From Bacteroidales bacterium M7 (lineage in GTDB: Bacteria > Bacteroidota > Bacteroidia > Bacteroidales > Muribaculaceae): a DNA stretch of 64,000 nucleotides. Below, in pieces: positions 40,374 through 49,101 of the stretch. Both the position numbers and the translations under genes were made by a program. The notes under the pieces are model-generated. The model was given only the letters and a program-made list of their open reading frames with translations, searched no databases and was not told the DNA's origin. Where the stretch lies: assembly GCA_001689515.1 (NCBI GenBank), contig LUJR01000009.1:136563-200562 (forward strand), in the 5' to 3' direction. Each line of letters starts with the position of its first letter. Position 1 is the stretch's first letter.

Positions 40374-42497
40374 TTAGCGGCCGGCGGCTGAGGAGGTCAT
40401 GGACTCGGCTCCGGCATCGATGAGTTTCTTGGCTCCTTGTTTTTGTTTGCCCCACTGGAGATTGTAGGTGATTTTGATTACGCCCATGCGCTCTATGAAA
40501 TCGGAGCGCATGATCTGGTGGTAGGAGTAGTAGCGGTTGAGCTGGGTGTTTTCTTGGTTGTAGCGACCGAAGGGCATCATCAAGCCGGCACCGAATTGCC
40601 AGTTGCGCCAGGTGTAGTTAAGCATGATGGAGTTGAACGACTCCTGACGGCTGAGTATTTCGCCTGTCAGGTCGGTGTTTGCCCGCATATAGGAGAATAT
40701 GAGCTGGAATCCCCAGTGTGAGGCTATGGCATCCACGTTGCCGCTCCATGAGGTGTTGTGATGGCTGTAGCCGGGACCGCTTGAATAGTTGCGAGTCATG
40801 CGCAGGTAGCCGTCGACCGACAGCCAGTCGGGGATGATGTCTACGGAGGCAGAGACTTGCCACCACCACATGCTGTTGCTGTGACCGTTGGTAAAGGTCT
40901 TGATGAGGTGGTCGGCATCGTTCCAGTAGTATGTCGGAGCGATGGAGTTGTCAGATGTGCTCCAGTACCCCAACTGCAGCGACGAGTTTATGCGCTTGAA
41001 GCTTTGTGCCCAGTTGATAGAGGTGTTCCATATGCTGTAGCTACGGAGGTCGGGGTTGCCTGTCTGATACTGGAAGCGGTCAATCTGCTGCATGGTCGGA
41101 TTGGTTTCGCTCAGCGAAGGTGTGCGTGTGTAGGTACGGGCTGTCAGGCGCAGAGTCGACCAATCTTTGCGCCATGTCACTGTCAGTTGCGGTTTGGCAT
41201 GCCATGAGTGCATCGAGCGGTCTGTTTCACGCATGCGTTGTTCGTCATATTCAGCTCCGATGCCTACGGTGGCAGTCACCGGACCGAGCATCTGCATATA
41301 TTCTGCGAATCCATACAGCTTGTTTTGCCGCTGGTGGTATACGGCGTTGTCAGATGTCACGTAGGTAGAGCGGTTGAAATAGCCGTTCCATTTAAGTCCG
41401 GCTGTCAGTCGCGACTTGCGCCACTGGCGTATGTAGTCGGTCTCTAATCCGAAACTCCAGTTGTTGTCATGAATCTGTGTGCCGATGTCCGTGACAGGGG
41501 TGCCGTCAGATGCAAGGTACTCGTCATATGCCGATTCGGAACGGCTCTTAGTGTAACGAGCCACGAAGTCTACTACGATTGACTGTCGTTCGCCTATTTT
41601 CTTGTCAAGATACAGGTTGAGTGACGGGACTGTAAACGGATTCCAGTTCTCTACCGACAGATACAGTGGATCGATCGCCGTCGGGGTGCCATTGGTCGGC
41701 TTGAATGTAGACGTGAGAAGTCCGTCGTAACCAAACGAGTTGGGAGTCTGATGGGAGAGATTCAATGCGGCATAAAATGTCGTCTTGTCGGGGTCAACGT
41801 AACTGTAATCCACCGTAGCCCAAAGCTGGTTGTTGTTGTACATCCCGCCTACAGGGCTTTCCTGACGGAGCAGGGTAGAGCCATCAGGAAATGTCACCTT
41901 CTCGTCATATTCGCGATACATCGCTAACCGTTTGCGCAGCTGGTCCTGCACCGACAGCCCGAACTGCCCCTTGCCGCGGTTGAGCTTGAGACTCGCAAAC
42001 AGGTTGCCTGACGGCTTGGCTTGCATCCAGTACATCACATCCGTCATTAGCGAACCGCCGACAGTGGGATTGCGTACGATAAAGTCAAGCACAGCATTCG
42101 CGTCATTGTAGCGCAACCCCGGATTCTCGTGATACTCCACCCTGACGATGCTCTCGGGCAGAAGGGTCTTGACCTCGTTGATGGTGGCTTCGCGTCCGTT
42201 GATGCGTAGCTGTACCGCACCCGATGGATTGGTGACCGACTCCATCACAGGGTTGACCACCACGGTAGGTATCTGCATATTCTGGAGCAGTGTCAGTCCG
42301 TTGTTTGAGTGCTCCCGGGCATCGTCAGACGGGATGAACAAGTCTCGGTCAGCCTTGTGTATGACAGGCGAGGCCTTTACCACAACCTCTGCGAGCTGGT
42401 GGCTGCCGACACTGTCGGCAGGGTTGCTGTCAGTCTGACTGAGGGCATTTATGGATGAAAAGGCAGTTACCGCCACCACACATAGGATAGTCTTCAT
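40374..42497 (-). CDS. Outer-membrane beta-barrel protein with TonB-plug-like domain
   Basis: The 707-residue protein has a signal peptide (MKTILCVVAVTAFSSINALS). A short plug-like domain follows: LAEVVVKASPVIHKADRDLF, LLQNMQIPTVVVNPV, VQLRINGREATINEVKTLLPESIVRVEYHENPGLRY. Then come about 550 residues of barrel strands rich in Tyr/Trp. It lacks the N-terminal regulatory-like domain of the barrel at 15428 but has the same plug layout, so both are OMP_b-brl-type receptors. The ligand is unknown. The ATG at 42497 gives the better signal peptide; an ATG at 42506 adds three residues. Confidence 0.84.
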   Translation of the reverse strand: MKTILCVVAVTAFSSINALSQTDSNPADSVGSHQLAEVVVKASPVIHKADRDLFIPSDDAREHSNNGLTLLQNMQIPTVVVNPVMESVTNPSGAVQLRINGREATINEVKTLLPESIVRVEYHENPGLRYNDANAVLDFIVRNPTVGGSLMTDVMYWMQAKPSGNLFASLKLNRGKGQFGLSVQDQLRKRLAMYREYDEKVTFPDGSTLLRQESPVGGMYNNNQLWATVDYSYVDPDKTTFYAALNLSHQTPNSFGYDGLLTSTFKPTNGTPTAIDPLYLSVENWNPFTVPSLNLYLDKKIGERQSIVVDFVARYTKSRSESAYDEYLASDGTPVTDIGTQIHDNNWSFGLETDYIRQWRKSRLTAGLKWNGYFNRSTYVTSDNAVYHQRQNKLYGFAEYMQMLGPVTATVGIGAEYDEQRMRETDRSMHSWHAKPQLTVTWRKDWSTLRLTARTYTRTPSLSETNPTMQQIDRFQYQTGNPDLRSYSIWNTSINWAQSFKRINSSLQLGYWSTSDNSIAPTYYWNDADHLIKTFTNGHSNSMWWWQVSASVDIIPDWLSVDGYLRMTRNYSSGPGYSHHNTSWSGNVDAIASHWGFQLIFSYMRANTDLTGEILSRQESFNSIMLNYTWRNWQFGAGLMMPFGRYNQENTQLNRYYSYHQIMRSDFIERMGVIKITYNLQWGKQKQGAKKLIDAGAESMTSSAAGR

Positions 42498-42584
42498 AAT
42501 CTGCATCTAACATTTTGTATCTGTACGTTAGATGCAGCGACGGCGCAAAAGGTTGCACCATGCACGCAAAAGATGCAGATGAAT

Positions 42585-42676
42585 TGTAGGGACATGCCAT
42601 GGCATGTCAGCCAACATCCCAGCCATCCAATCCGCTATCAGGCAGCATTTTCTGACATGCCATGGCATGTCCCTAC
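42585..42676. repeat. P1 palindromic pair
   Basis: TGTAGGGACATGCCATGGCA and inverted TGCCATGGCATGTCCCTAC about 40 bases apart, in the 300-base gap between the barrel gene and the ion-channel gene. Confidence 0.9.
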
Positions 42677-42750
42677 CAGCCGGGTGAAATTTCCAGTTCT
42701 GCACTCCTCACATCACGCCGCTTTTGTATGTTCATGGGGTGGTTGGGGGC

Positions 42751-42770
42751 GGTCGCTACATGTAGCGACC
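42751..42770. repeat. 20-bp perfect palindrome
   Basis: GGTCGCTACATGTAGCGACC, followed by CTAC, resembles P1/P2 in style (a palindrome ending ...CCCTAC) but with a different core. It lies 28 bases past the ion-channel gene stop and may also end that transcript. Confidence 0.7.
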
Positions 42771-42797
42771 CTACTGTGTCACGGTTGCGCATGGGAT

Positions 42798-43484
42798 TCA
42801 GGACATGGTGGGCTTGGAGTGGGTGACTGCATCGGTGACGTAGACGCAGAATACGGGGAAGAGCATCAGACCCTCGGCGGCGAGGACTACGGCGAGGATT
42901 TTGCCTATGGGGGTGATGGCGTTTATGGCACTGCCACATGTTGTCAGGTCCATGCAAGCCCAGTATAGAGCTGTCCAGTAGTCGGTGACAGCTGGGTTGA
43001 CGTAGTGTTCCTCAAGGTAGAACATCATGCTGCCGAAGTAGATGGATGCCACCAATATCATCAGGTAGCTGAAAAACAGCCCTTTGATCCAGCTCTTTGA
43101 CATGGCTCCTGTCACGATGCTCAGCGCATAGACTGCGCGTATGACGGGGACGAAGCGGAGAAAATAATGTACCTGCGGAGACACCTGGATGTCATAGTGC
43201 ACGATGATGCTCAGATAGGGTACACATATTATGAGAAACAGGAAGTGACTTATCCATTCCCATGTAGTGAAATGGCGTTTTATGACCATCTCGGCGACAA
43301 TGGAAAGGATAAACAGGATGCAGATCCAGAACTGCGCTTTCAGATATCCCTCGCTGGATATGAACGAGATATTGTTGAGCGCATCATATGTGATGTAACT
43401 TATCAGCAGTGCTGCCAATGCGATGACGAAGAGATGGATGGCATGCAGTGCGCGGTTTTCGGTAACAGGGTCGTTGATTGTCAT
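42798..43484 (-). CDS. Voltage-gated-type K+ channel relative with altered filter
   Basis: The 228-residue membrane protein has about six hydrophobic spans, like the ion-channel (Kch-type) family. The pore region reads WTALYWACMDLTTCGSAINAITPIGK: pore helix, then TTCGSAI (181-187) where K+ channels have T-V-G-Y-G, then the usual post-filter ITPIGK and the inner helix. An S4-like segment has few charges (FLRFVPVIRAVYA). The family assignment is firm; K+ selectivity is doubtful given the filter. No regulatory RCK domain is present. It lies 41 bases after rlmD on the same strand. Confidence 0.75.
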   Translation of the reverse strand: MTINDPVTENRALHAIHLFVIALAALLISYITYDALNNISFISSEGYLKAQFWICILFILSIVAEMVIKRHFTTWEWISHFLFLIICVPYLSIIVHYDIQVSPQVHYFLRFVPVIRAVYALSIVTGAMSKSWIKGLFFSYLMILVASIYFGSMMFYLEEHYVNPAVTDYWTALYWACMDLTTCGSAINAITPIGKILAVVLAAEGLMLFPVFCVYVTDAVTHSKPTMS

Positions 43485-43525
43485 ACCTTAAAAACGCCTG
43501 TTGCCGAATTTTTGTTTTGCCTGTT

Positions 43526-44941
43526 TCAGACATCTCTGCGTTCCAGACGCACGACATTCTCGACATGCTGGGTGTGCGGGAACATGTCGACGGGCTGCAC
43601 TGCTGTGACGCGGTATTTGGCATCAAGGAGCTGGAGGTCACGCGCCTGTGTGGCAGGATTGCAGCTGACGTAGACGATGCGGCGCGGTGCGGCATTGAGG
43701 ATGACGTTGACCACATCTTCGTGCATGCCTGCACGTGGGGGGTCAACAATCATGACATCAGGTCTGCCGTGCTCGGTGATGAAGCTATCGGTCAGCACGT
43801 CTTTCATGTCGCCGGCATAAAACTCGGTGTTGTCAAGTCCGTTGACACGGGCGTTGAGCTTGGCATCCTCGATGGCTTCGGGGACATACTCGATGCCAAT
43901 GACGTGGCGGCAATGCGATGCCACGAAGTTGGCTATGGTGCCTGTGCCTGTGTAGAGGTCATAGACGAGTTCGTCGCCTGTCAGTCCGGCGAAGTCGCGG
44001 GTCACGCCATAGAGCCGTTCGGCTTGACGAGAGTTGGTCTGATAGAAAGACTTGGCTCCGATGCGGAAACGCAGGTCACCCATCGCCTCCTCGATATACT
44101 CGCGACCAGAGTGGAGCAACACCTCCTGGTCGCCGATGGTGTCGTTGACCTTGGTGTTGATGATGTAGAGCAGCGACGTGATGCGTGGGAAACGCTCACG
44201 CACGGCATCAAGCAGACGGTAGATGTTTTCGCGTTCGTCACGGCCGAACACCATAACAACCATCACCTCTCCTGTGGAGGCGATGCGTATCATCAGCGTG
44301 CGGAGCAGTCCCTCCTGATTGCGGATGTCGTAGAATGACATGCCATTGTCACGTGCAAACTGCTTGACAAACAGGCGCAGTTCGTTGCCGAAATCGTCTT
44401 GCAGGTGACAGCAGTCTATATCGAGCACCTTGTCAAACGCCCCGGGGATATGGAAACCAGCGGCTGTCATGTCATCTGGCACTTCGCCGCTGCGTATCTG
44501 GTCATAGGTGAGCCATTTCTTTGCGGAGAAGGTGTATTCCATCTTGTTGCGGTAACACCATATTTCCTCCGATCCGATGATGGGAGAGATTTCGGGCAGT
44601 TCGATCTTGGCGAGGCGTGTCAGCGCATCTGTCACCTGTTGCTGCTTGTACTTGAGCTGGTATTCGTAGGGGAGATGTTGCCAACGGCATCCTCCGCAGA
44701 GGGTGAAGTGGGAGCAGCGCGGAGCCACGCGGATGTCGGAGGGCTTGACCATGCGCGTGATATGCCCCTCGGCATATGATTTCTTTTTCTTGTCGAGCTT
44801 GACATCCACTATATCGCCGGGTGCGCCATAGGGTATAAACACCACCATGTCGTCCACACGGGCTATGCTCTTGCCCTCGGCAGCCACCGAGGTTATCTCC
44901 ACATCGTTGAGTTCAGGTAACAGTTTGCGTTTGCGTGCCAT
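43526..44941 (-). CDS. rlmD: 23S rRNA (uracil-5)-methyltransferase RlmD
   Basis: The enzyme methylates a 23S rRNA uridine (U1939 in E. coli) with SAM. The 471-residue protein has an N-terminal TRAM domain, then an iron-sulfur site with Cys76, Cys82, Cys85 (CSHFTLCGGC) and a later Cys-Cys at DIDCCHL. The methyltransferase domain has DLYTGTGTIANFVA, VIGIEYVPEAIEDA, IVDPPRAGMH and the catalytic VYVSCNPATQARDL. The ATG at 44941 (MARKRKLLPELND) starts the TRAM domain; an upstream in-frame start is less likely. RlmC or RumA-type naming depends on organism. Confidence 0.92.
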   Translation of the reverse strand: MARKRKLLPELNDVEITSVAAEGKSIARVDDMVVFIPYGAPGDIVDVKLDKKKKSYAEGHITRMVKPSDIRVAPRCSHFTLCGGCRWQHLPYEYQLKYKQQQVTDALTRLAKIELPEISPIIGSEEIWCYRNKMEYTFSAKKWLTYDQIRSGEVPDDMTAAGFHIPGAFDKVLDIDCCHLQDDFGNELRLFVKQFARDNGMSFYDIRNQEGLLRTLMIRIASTGEVMVVMVFGRDERENIYRLLDAVRERFPRITSLLYIINTKVNDTIGDQEVLLHSGREYIEEAMGDLRFRIGAKSFYQTNSRQAERLYGVTRDFAGLTGDELVYDLYTGTGTIANFVASHCRHVIGIEYVPEAIEDAKLNARVNGLDNTEFYAGDMKDVLTDSFITEHGRPDVMIVDPPRAGMHEDVVNVILNAAPRRIVYVSCNPATQARDLQLLDAKYRVTAVQPVDMFPHTQHVENVVRLERRDV

Positions 44942-45001
44942 CGTAACAGTAAATTTGCCCACAAAATTAGTGAAAAATCCAGAAAAAATTACACTATCAG
45001 A

Positions 45002-45907
45002 TTAATGGCTGGAGGATTTTGTCGGTTCCATGTGGATACCTACGTAGGTGGCTTGACCGTATTTTTCTTTGAGGTTTTTTTCTATGTTTGAGGCTATTTC
45101 GTGGGCTTCGCGGAGGGTGAGGGTTCCGTCCATTTTCACATGAACGTCTATGGCTATGTTGGGACCGATGTGGCGGGTGCGCAGGCGGTGATAGCCTGAC
45201 ACGCCGGGCGTGCTCGTTATGATTGTTTCGATGTCGGTTATGTCGCTGTCGGGCAGCGATTTTTCCATTAACTCATCTATGCCGGGTTTCATCAGTGAAA
45301 AGGCGGCTTTGAGGATGAATCCGCTGACTACCACTGCGGCTATGGGGTCAAGCACAATCCAGTCTTTGCCCAGAAACATGGCACCTCCGATGCCTATCAG
45401 CGTGGCTATGGATGTCATCGCATCACTGCGGTGGTGCCAGGCATTGGCTACCAATGCCGGTGAATTGATGCCTTTCCCGGCATGGACTGTGTAGCGGTAC
45501 AGTCCCTCCTTGGCGATGATGGAGATGACGGCGGCAGCGAGAGCCAGCATAGTAGGAGACTCTAAAGTCTCGCCACGGACGAAAAAGCCTATCGTCTTGT
45601 CTATGCCGTTCCATCCCAACCAGATGCCGACACCGCCTAAAAGAAGTCCGACAATCACCGATGCAAGGGTCTCATACTTGCCGTGCCCGTAGTTGTGGTC
45701 TTTGTCAACCGGCTTACCGGCTATCCTCACAAAGAGAATCACCACAATGTCAGTGATGAAGTCGGAAAGCGAATGCACCGCGTCGGCAATCATTGCCGAA
45801 CTGTGCCCCAGCACACCAGCCACAAACTTGAAGATCAGCAACAGGAAATTGACCACGCTGCCAATCAGTGTCACCTTATATATTTTCTTTTCTCTGTCGT
45901 CTGCCAT
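45002..45907 (-). CDS. Cation diffusion facilitator (CDF) transporter
   Basis: The 301-residue inner-membrane metal exporter has six spans. It has the zinc-binding signature ADAVHSLSDFITDIV (H-x3-D), DKDHNYGHGKYE in the loop, and a second HxxxD in AWHHRSDAMTSI. The cytoplasmic C-terminal domain (LRTRHIGPNIAIDVHVKMD, ending KSSSH) is ferredoxin-like, as in YiiP/FieF. The likely substrates are Zn2+, Fe2+ or Mn2+. It is monocistronic on the minus strand. Confidence 0.93.
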   Translation of the reverse strand: MADDREKKIYKVTLIGSVVNFLLLIFKFVAGVLGHSSAMIADAVHSLSDFITDIVVILFVRIAGKPVDKDHNYGHGKYETLASVIVGLLLGGVGIWLGWNGIDKTIGFFVRGETLESPTMLALAAAVISIIAKEGLYRYTVHAGKGINSPALVANAWHHRSDAMTSIATLIGIGGAMFLGKDWIVLDPIAAVVVSGFILKAAFSLMKPGIDELMEKSLPDSDITDIETIITSTPGVSGYHRLRTRHIGPNIAIDVHVKMDGTLTLREAHEIASNIEKNLKEKYGQATYVGIHMEPTKSSSH

Positions 45908-46032
45908 TTATAGTACAAGTGAAAAAGCGAAATGAATTTAGATTATAATTATGTTTGTAAAATTACGCAATTTAATCTTAATTACAAGAATTGTGGAGAT
46001 TAGAGATAAACGCAAGGCATCAATAAGATAGC

Positions 46033-46070
46033 CATAAGTCCCTCCGACCACTAGTGCCCTTTGGGACTTA
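46033..46070. repeat. Imperfect inverted repeat
   Basis: ATAAGTCCC...GGGACTTAT with CTCC/GCCC variants between, in the gap between the CDF and htpG genes. It resembles AAGTCCC-GGGAC motifs at 56536-56550. Confidence 0.6.
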
Positions 46071-46088
46071 TGATAGTCTTGATATGAC

Positions 46089-46128
46089 AAAGCGCGGGCA
46101 GCTGGTGGGCTGTCCGCGCTTTGCGTTT
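46089..46128 (-). terminator. Terminator-like hairpin after htpG
   Basis: CAAAGCGCGG...CCGCGCTTTG with internal GCAGC/GCTGT pairing, 20 bases beyond the htpG stop on the minus strand. The downstream bases are not a strong T-run. Confidence 0.6.
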
Positions 46129-46148
46129 TGTATAGGAGTGTGTGAGTA

Positions 46149-48161
46149 TTACTGGAGGAGGGTGATGGAGCGGTGGATGAACTCGGTGAGTTCGGCGCCT
46201 TTGAGGAGGCCGTTGCCGAGGAGGGCGAGGTCTATGACCTGCTTGACCACGGGCTGGGTCTGGGCGTAGGCGGCGATGGCGCTTTCCTGTTCTTTGCGTG
46301 CTTTGTCGACGGTGGCTTCCAGTTCGGTCACTTTCTTCTGGTCGTCATCGGAGAGCTTGCCGTCCTTGGCGTTTTTACGCAGCTCGGAAATCTGGTCATT
46401 GCCCGATGTGATTTCGGCAGAGAATGGTGCTACCGTGGCTGAGAGAGCTGCCATGGCTTCATCTTTTATTTTGCCGATTATGGGGCTTTCGGTGTTGACG
46501 ATGAGGTTGTAGCTGTCGGGCAGTTCGCCGTAGAAGCTCATGCCGGGTTGCATGGCTGCCATGTCCTTCATGCGTCGCATGTACTCGTTCTGAGTAATCA
46601 TCACAGGGTTGGCATTGCCGCTCAGAGCCTCGAAGTTGACGAGGAACTCGGCTTTGTCAACCTTGGGGATGCGGCTGCGGAAGAGCGATGTCAGTATGTC
46701 GCGCTGCTCGGGGGTGAGGTCGGCGGCTTTCTTGTCATCTTTGGGGATGAGGTTGTCAGCTACATCGCTGTCCACGCGCACGAAGCGTGACTTCTCGATC
46801 TTGCTCTCAAGCAGTCCGATGAAGTGGCTGTCGAGCTGACCGTCCATCAGGAGCACGTCATAACCCTTGTCGTTGGCTGCCTTGATGTAGTTGTACTGGC
46901 TGACGGGATCGGTGGTGTAGATGTAGACCACATCGCCGCTCTTGTCGGTCTGTGCCGGCTCGATGAGCTTGCGGTACTCTTCGAGGGTGTAGTGCTTCTT
47001 CTCGGTGTCCTGAAGCAGCACGAACTTCATGGCTGCCTCGCAGAACTTCTGGTCGGTCAGCATGCCGTATTCGATGAATATGCGGATATCATCCCATTTC
47101 TTCTCGAAGTCGGGGCGGTCGTTCTTGAATATCTCCTCAAGACGTGATGCGACCTTTTTAGTGATGTAGCCCGAAATCTTTTTAACGGCAGTGTCGCTCT
47201 GGAGATAGCTACGCGACACGTTGAGAGGGATGTCAGGCGAGTCTATTACACCCTGAAGCAGCATCATAAACTCGGGGACAACGCCCTCTACCGAGTCGGT
47301 CACATATACCTGATTGCAGTAGAGCTGTATGCGGTTCTTTGCAATCTCGAAGTTGTTGCGGATTTTGGGGAAGAAAAGCACACCTGTCAGGGTGAAGGGA
47401 TAGTCCACATTGAGGTGGATCCAGAAGAGGGGATCTTCCTGTCCGGGGTACAGCTCGTGATAGAATGTCATGTAGTCCTCGTCGGTCAGTTCGGCTGGCT
47501 TCTTGGTCCACAGCGGCTCGGTGATGTTGATTATCTTGTCATCAGCTCCTGAGGTTACGGGCACGGGGAGGAAACGGCAATATTTGCGCAGAAGCATGTC
47601 GATTTCACCCTGCTCGAGGAATTTCTTGTTTTCATCATCGATATACAGGATGATGTCGGTGCCTCGTGACGCTTTTTCGGTCTCCTCCATGGTGTATTCG
47701 GGCGAACCGTCGCAGCTCCACTTGACAGCCTTAGCACCCTCCTTATATGAGAGCGACACCACTTCTACTTTCTTGGCAACCATGAAAGCCGAATAGAAGC
47801 CGAGGCCGAAGTGACCTATTATGTTGGCTGCATTGTCCTTGTATTTGGCGAGGAACTCCTCTGCGCCTGAAAATGCTATCTGGTTGATGTATTTGTCAAG
47901 GTCCTCGGCGGTCATACCTATGCCGCTGTCGCTGACGGTCAGTGTGCCCGCTTCCTTGTCAACCTTGACATTGACCTTAAGGTCGGTGACTTCGCCCTTA
48001 AATTCGCCGAAAGAGGCAAGGGTCTTGAGTTTTTGGGTAGCATCTACGGCGTTGGATACCAGCTCGCGGAGAAATATCTCGTGGTCGCTGTAGAGGAATT
48101 TCTTGATTACTGGGAAGATGTTCTCGGTCGTTACGCCGATAGTTCCTGTCTTTGTACTCAT
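46149..48161 (-). CDS. htpG: Chaperone HtpG (Hsp90)
   Basis: This 670-residue cytosolic Hsp90 has a GHKL ATPase N-domain with EIFLRELVSNAVDA (catalytic Glu, Asn), LTVSDSGIGMTAEDL and IIGHFGLGFYSAFMVA. The middle domain has LFFPKIRNNFE, LYCNQVYVTD, and the conserved LNVSRSYLQSD with the Arg that contacts ATP. The C-terminal dimerisation domain shows SLFRSRIP and ends FIHRSITLLQ. It is somewhat longer than E. coli HtpG (624) because of an insert near the C-terminus, as is common in Bacteroidota. It is transcribed alone. Confidence 0.96.
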   Translation of the reverse strand: MSTKTGTIGVTTENIFPVIKKFLYSDHEIFLRELVSNAVDATQKLKTLASFGEFKGEVTDLKVNVKVDKEAGTLTVSDSGIGMTAEDLDKYINQIAFSGAEEFLAKYKDNAANIIGHFGLGFYSAFMVAKKVEVVSLSYKEGAKAVKWSCDGSPEYTMEETEKASRGTDIILYIDDENKKFLEQGEIDMLLRKYCRFLPVPVTSGADDKIINITEPLWTKKPAELTDEDYMTFYHELYPGQEDPLFWIHLNVDYPFTLTGVLFFPKIRNNFEIAKNRIQLYCNQVYVTDSVEGVVPEFMMLLQGVIDSPDIPLNVSRSYLQSDTAVKKISGYITKKVASRLEEIFKNDRPDFEKKWDDIRIFIEYGMLTDQKFCEAAMKFVLLQDTEKKHYTLEEYRKLIEPAQTDKSGDVVYIYTTDPVSQYNYIKAANDKGYDVLLMDGQLDSHFIGLLESKIEKSRFVRVDSDVADNLIPKDDKKAADLTPEQRDILTSLFRSRIPKVDKAEFLVNFEALSGNANPVMITQNEYMRRMKDMAAMQPGMSFYGELPDSYNLIVNTESPIIGKIKDEAMAALSATVAPFSAEITSGNDQISELRKNAKDGKLSDDDQKKVTELEATVDKARKEQESAIAAYAQTQPVVKQVIDLALLGNGLLKGAELTEFIHRSITLLQ

Positions 48162-48210
48162 GTCGTTATGATTTGTTTTGTTGTATTCATTAATATACTA
48201 ACAAATAAGC

Positions 48211-48242
48211 AAAAGTCATGCCGAACTGACGGCATGACTTTT
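48211..48242 (-). terminator. Terminator of the Dabb gene
   Basis: AAAAGTCATGCCG pairs perfectly with CGGCATGACTTTT around AACTGA; on the minus strand the stem ends in a T-run. It lies 54 bases after the Dabb stop and upstream of htpG, isolating the two. Confidence 0.85.
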
Positions 48243-48295
48243 GTCATAAAGATTCTTAAATCCGTAAAAATCCTGAGTATAAGGCGATAAGGTGT

Positions 48296-48589
48296 CTACA
48301 TGACGTAGTCGACACACCCACGGTCTGCCTTGTGACCTGCGAGCAGGGCGGCGGCTGCCACGTGGGCGGGATGGTTGGCATAGACAGCTACGTCATCCAT
48401 TGTGTCAACAATGGCAGTCAGCACCACATCCCATGTCTCGGAGGGATTCTCGTTAATGCCAACTTCCATGCTGTGGAGCACGTCGATTTGCTGTGGGAGC
48501 GCGAGCAGTGCGTCGCGAAACGATTCGGCAACCTGACGACGCTCCTCGTCAGTGCCGGTGAGCTTGAACATTACAATGTGTTTAACCAT
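48296..48589 (-). CDS. Dabb (stress-responsive alpha/beta barrel) protein
   Basis: This 97-residue protein is of the Dabb family (PF07876). It has KHIVMFKLTGTDEERRQVAESF at the start (given in pieces: KHIVMFKL, then a helix), LLALPQQIDVLHSMEVGINENPS, TWDVVLTAIVDTMDDVAVYANHPAHVAAAALL and a final DYVM strand. Dabb proteins are small dimeric ferredoxin-like folds of unclear role; NHPxH is the family's hallmark. It has its own terminator at 48211-48242. Confidence 0.9.
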   Translation of the reverse strand: MVKHIVMFKLTGTDEERRQVAESFRDALLALPQQIDVLHSMEVGINENPSETWDVVLTAIVDTMDDVAVYANHPAHVAAAALLAGHKADRGCVDYVM

Positions 48590-48647
48590 AAAGAATAGAT
48601 ATTAAAAAATTTGAGTTAGTGCGCTTATGAAACTTTACAATCTCCAC

Positions 48648-49036
48648 AATGTAGGGACATGCTGTTGAATTAGGCATGAAAAATGAAACCAATAAAGGAG
48701 ACACGTCGGAGACGTGGCAGCTGTGCGTAACCCCATGCACGGAGCGTCAGCGAACGTACATGGGGTACATGATGCTCCTGTAGAATCAACCTCGGAGAGG
48801 TTGTGGTTCGCATGATCATGTGTGTAAATCATTGATTTAATGTGGAAAATGAGACTGATAGTACAGAAACGTAGGCATGCCACAACCTCTCCGAGGTTGA
48901 CCCTAATAGTGTGTCATCTAACCCCATGTACGTTCGCTGACGCTCCCGTGCATGGGGTTTCGCACGACTGATACGTCTCCGACGTATCTATCCGCATCAC
49001 AGCTTAGTTCAACTGCATTGTGGCATGTCCCTACAT
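48648..49036. repeat. P1 fragments enclosing P3 copy 4
   Basis: The left end reads ATGTAGGGACATGCTGTTGA and the right end GCATTGTGGCATGTCCCTACA: two halves of a P1 pair, separated by P3 copy 4. It covers most of the 512-base gap 48590-49101. Confidence 0.75.
48701..48990. repeat. P3 nested inverted-repeat element, copy 4
   Basis: Left: ACACGTCGGAGACGTGG, ACCCCATGCACGGAGCG...CATGGGGT, ACCTCGGAGAGGTTGTGG. Right: CCACAACCTCTCCGAGGTTG, ACCCCATGTACG...CATGGGGT, ACGTCTCCGACGTATC. Close to copies 1 and 3. Confidence 0.9.
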
Positions 49037-49101
49037 TGTTGACGTGAATTTAGGAAATTTCTGCGACACTCTCCCAAATTTTTCGATACATCTCTATGGG
49101 G

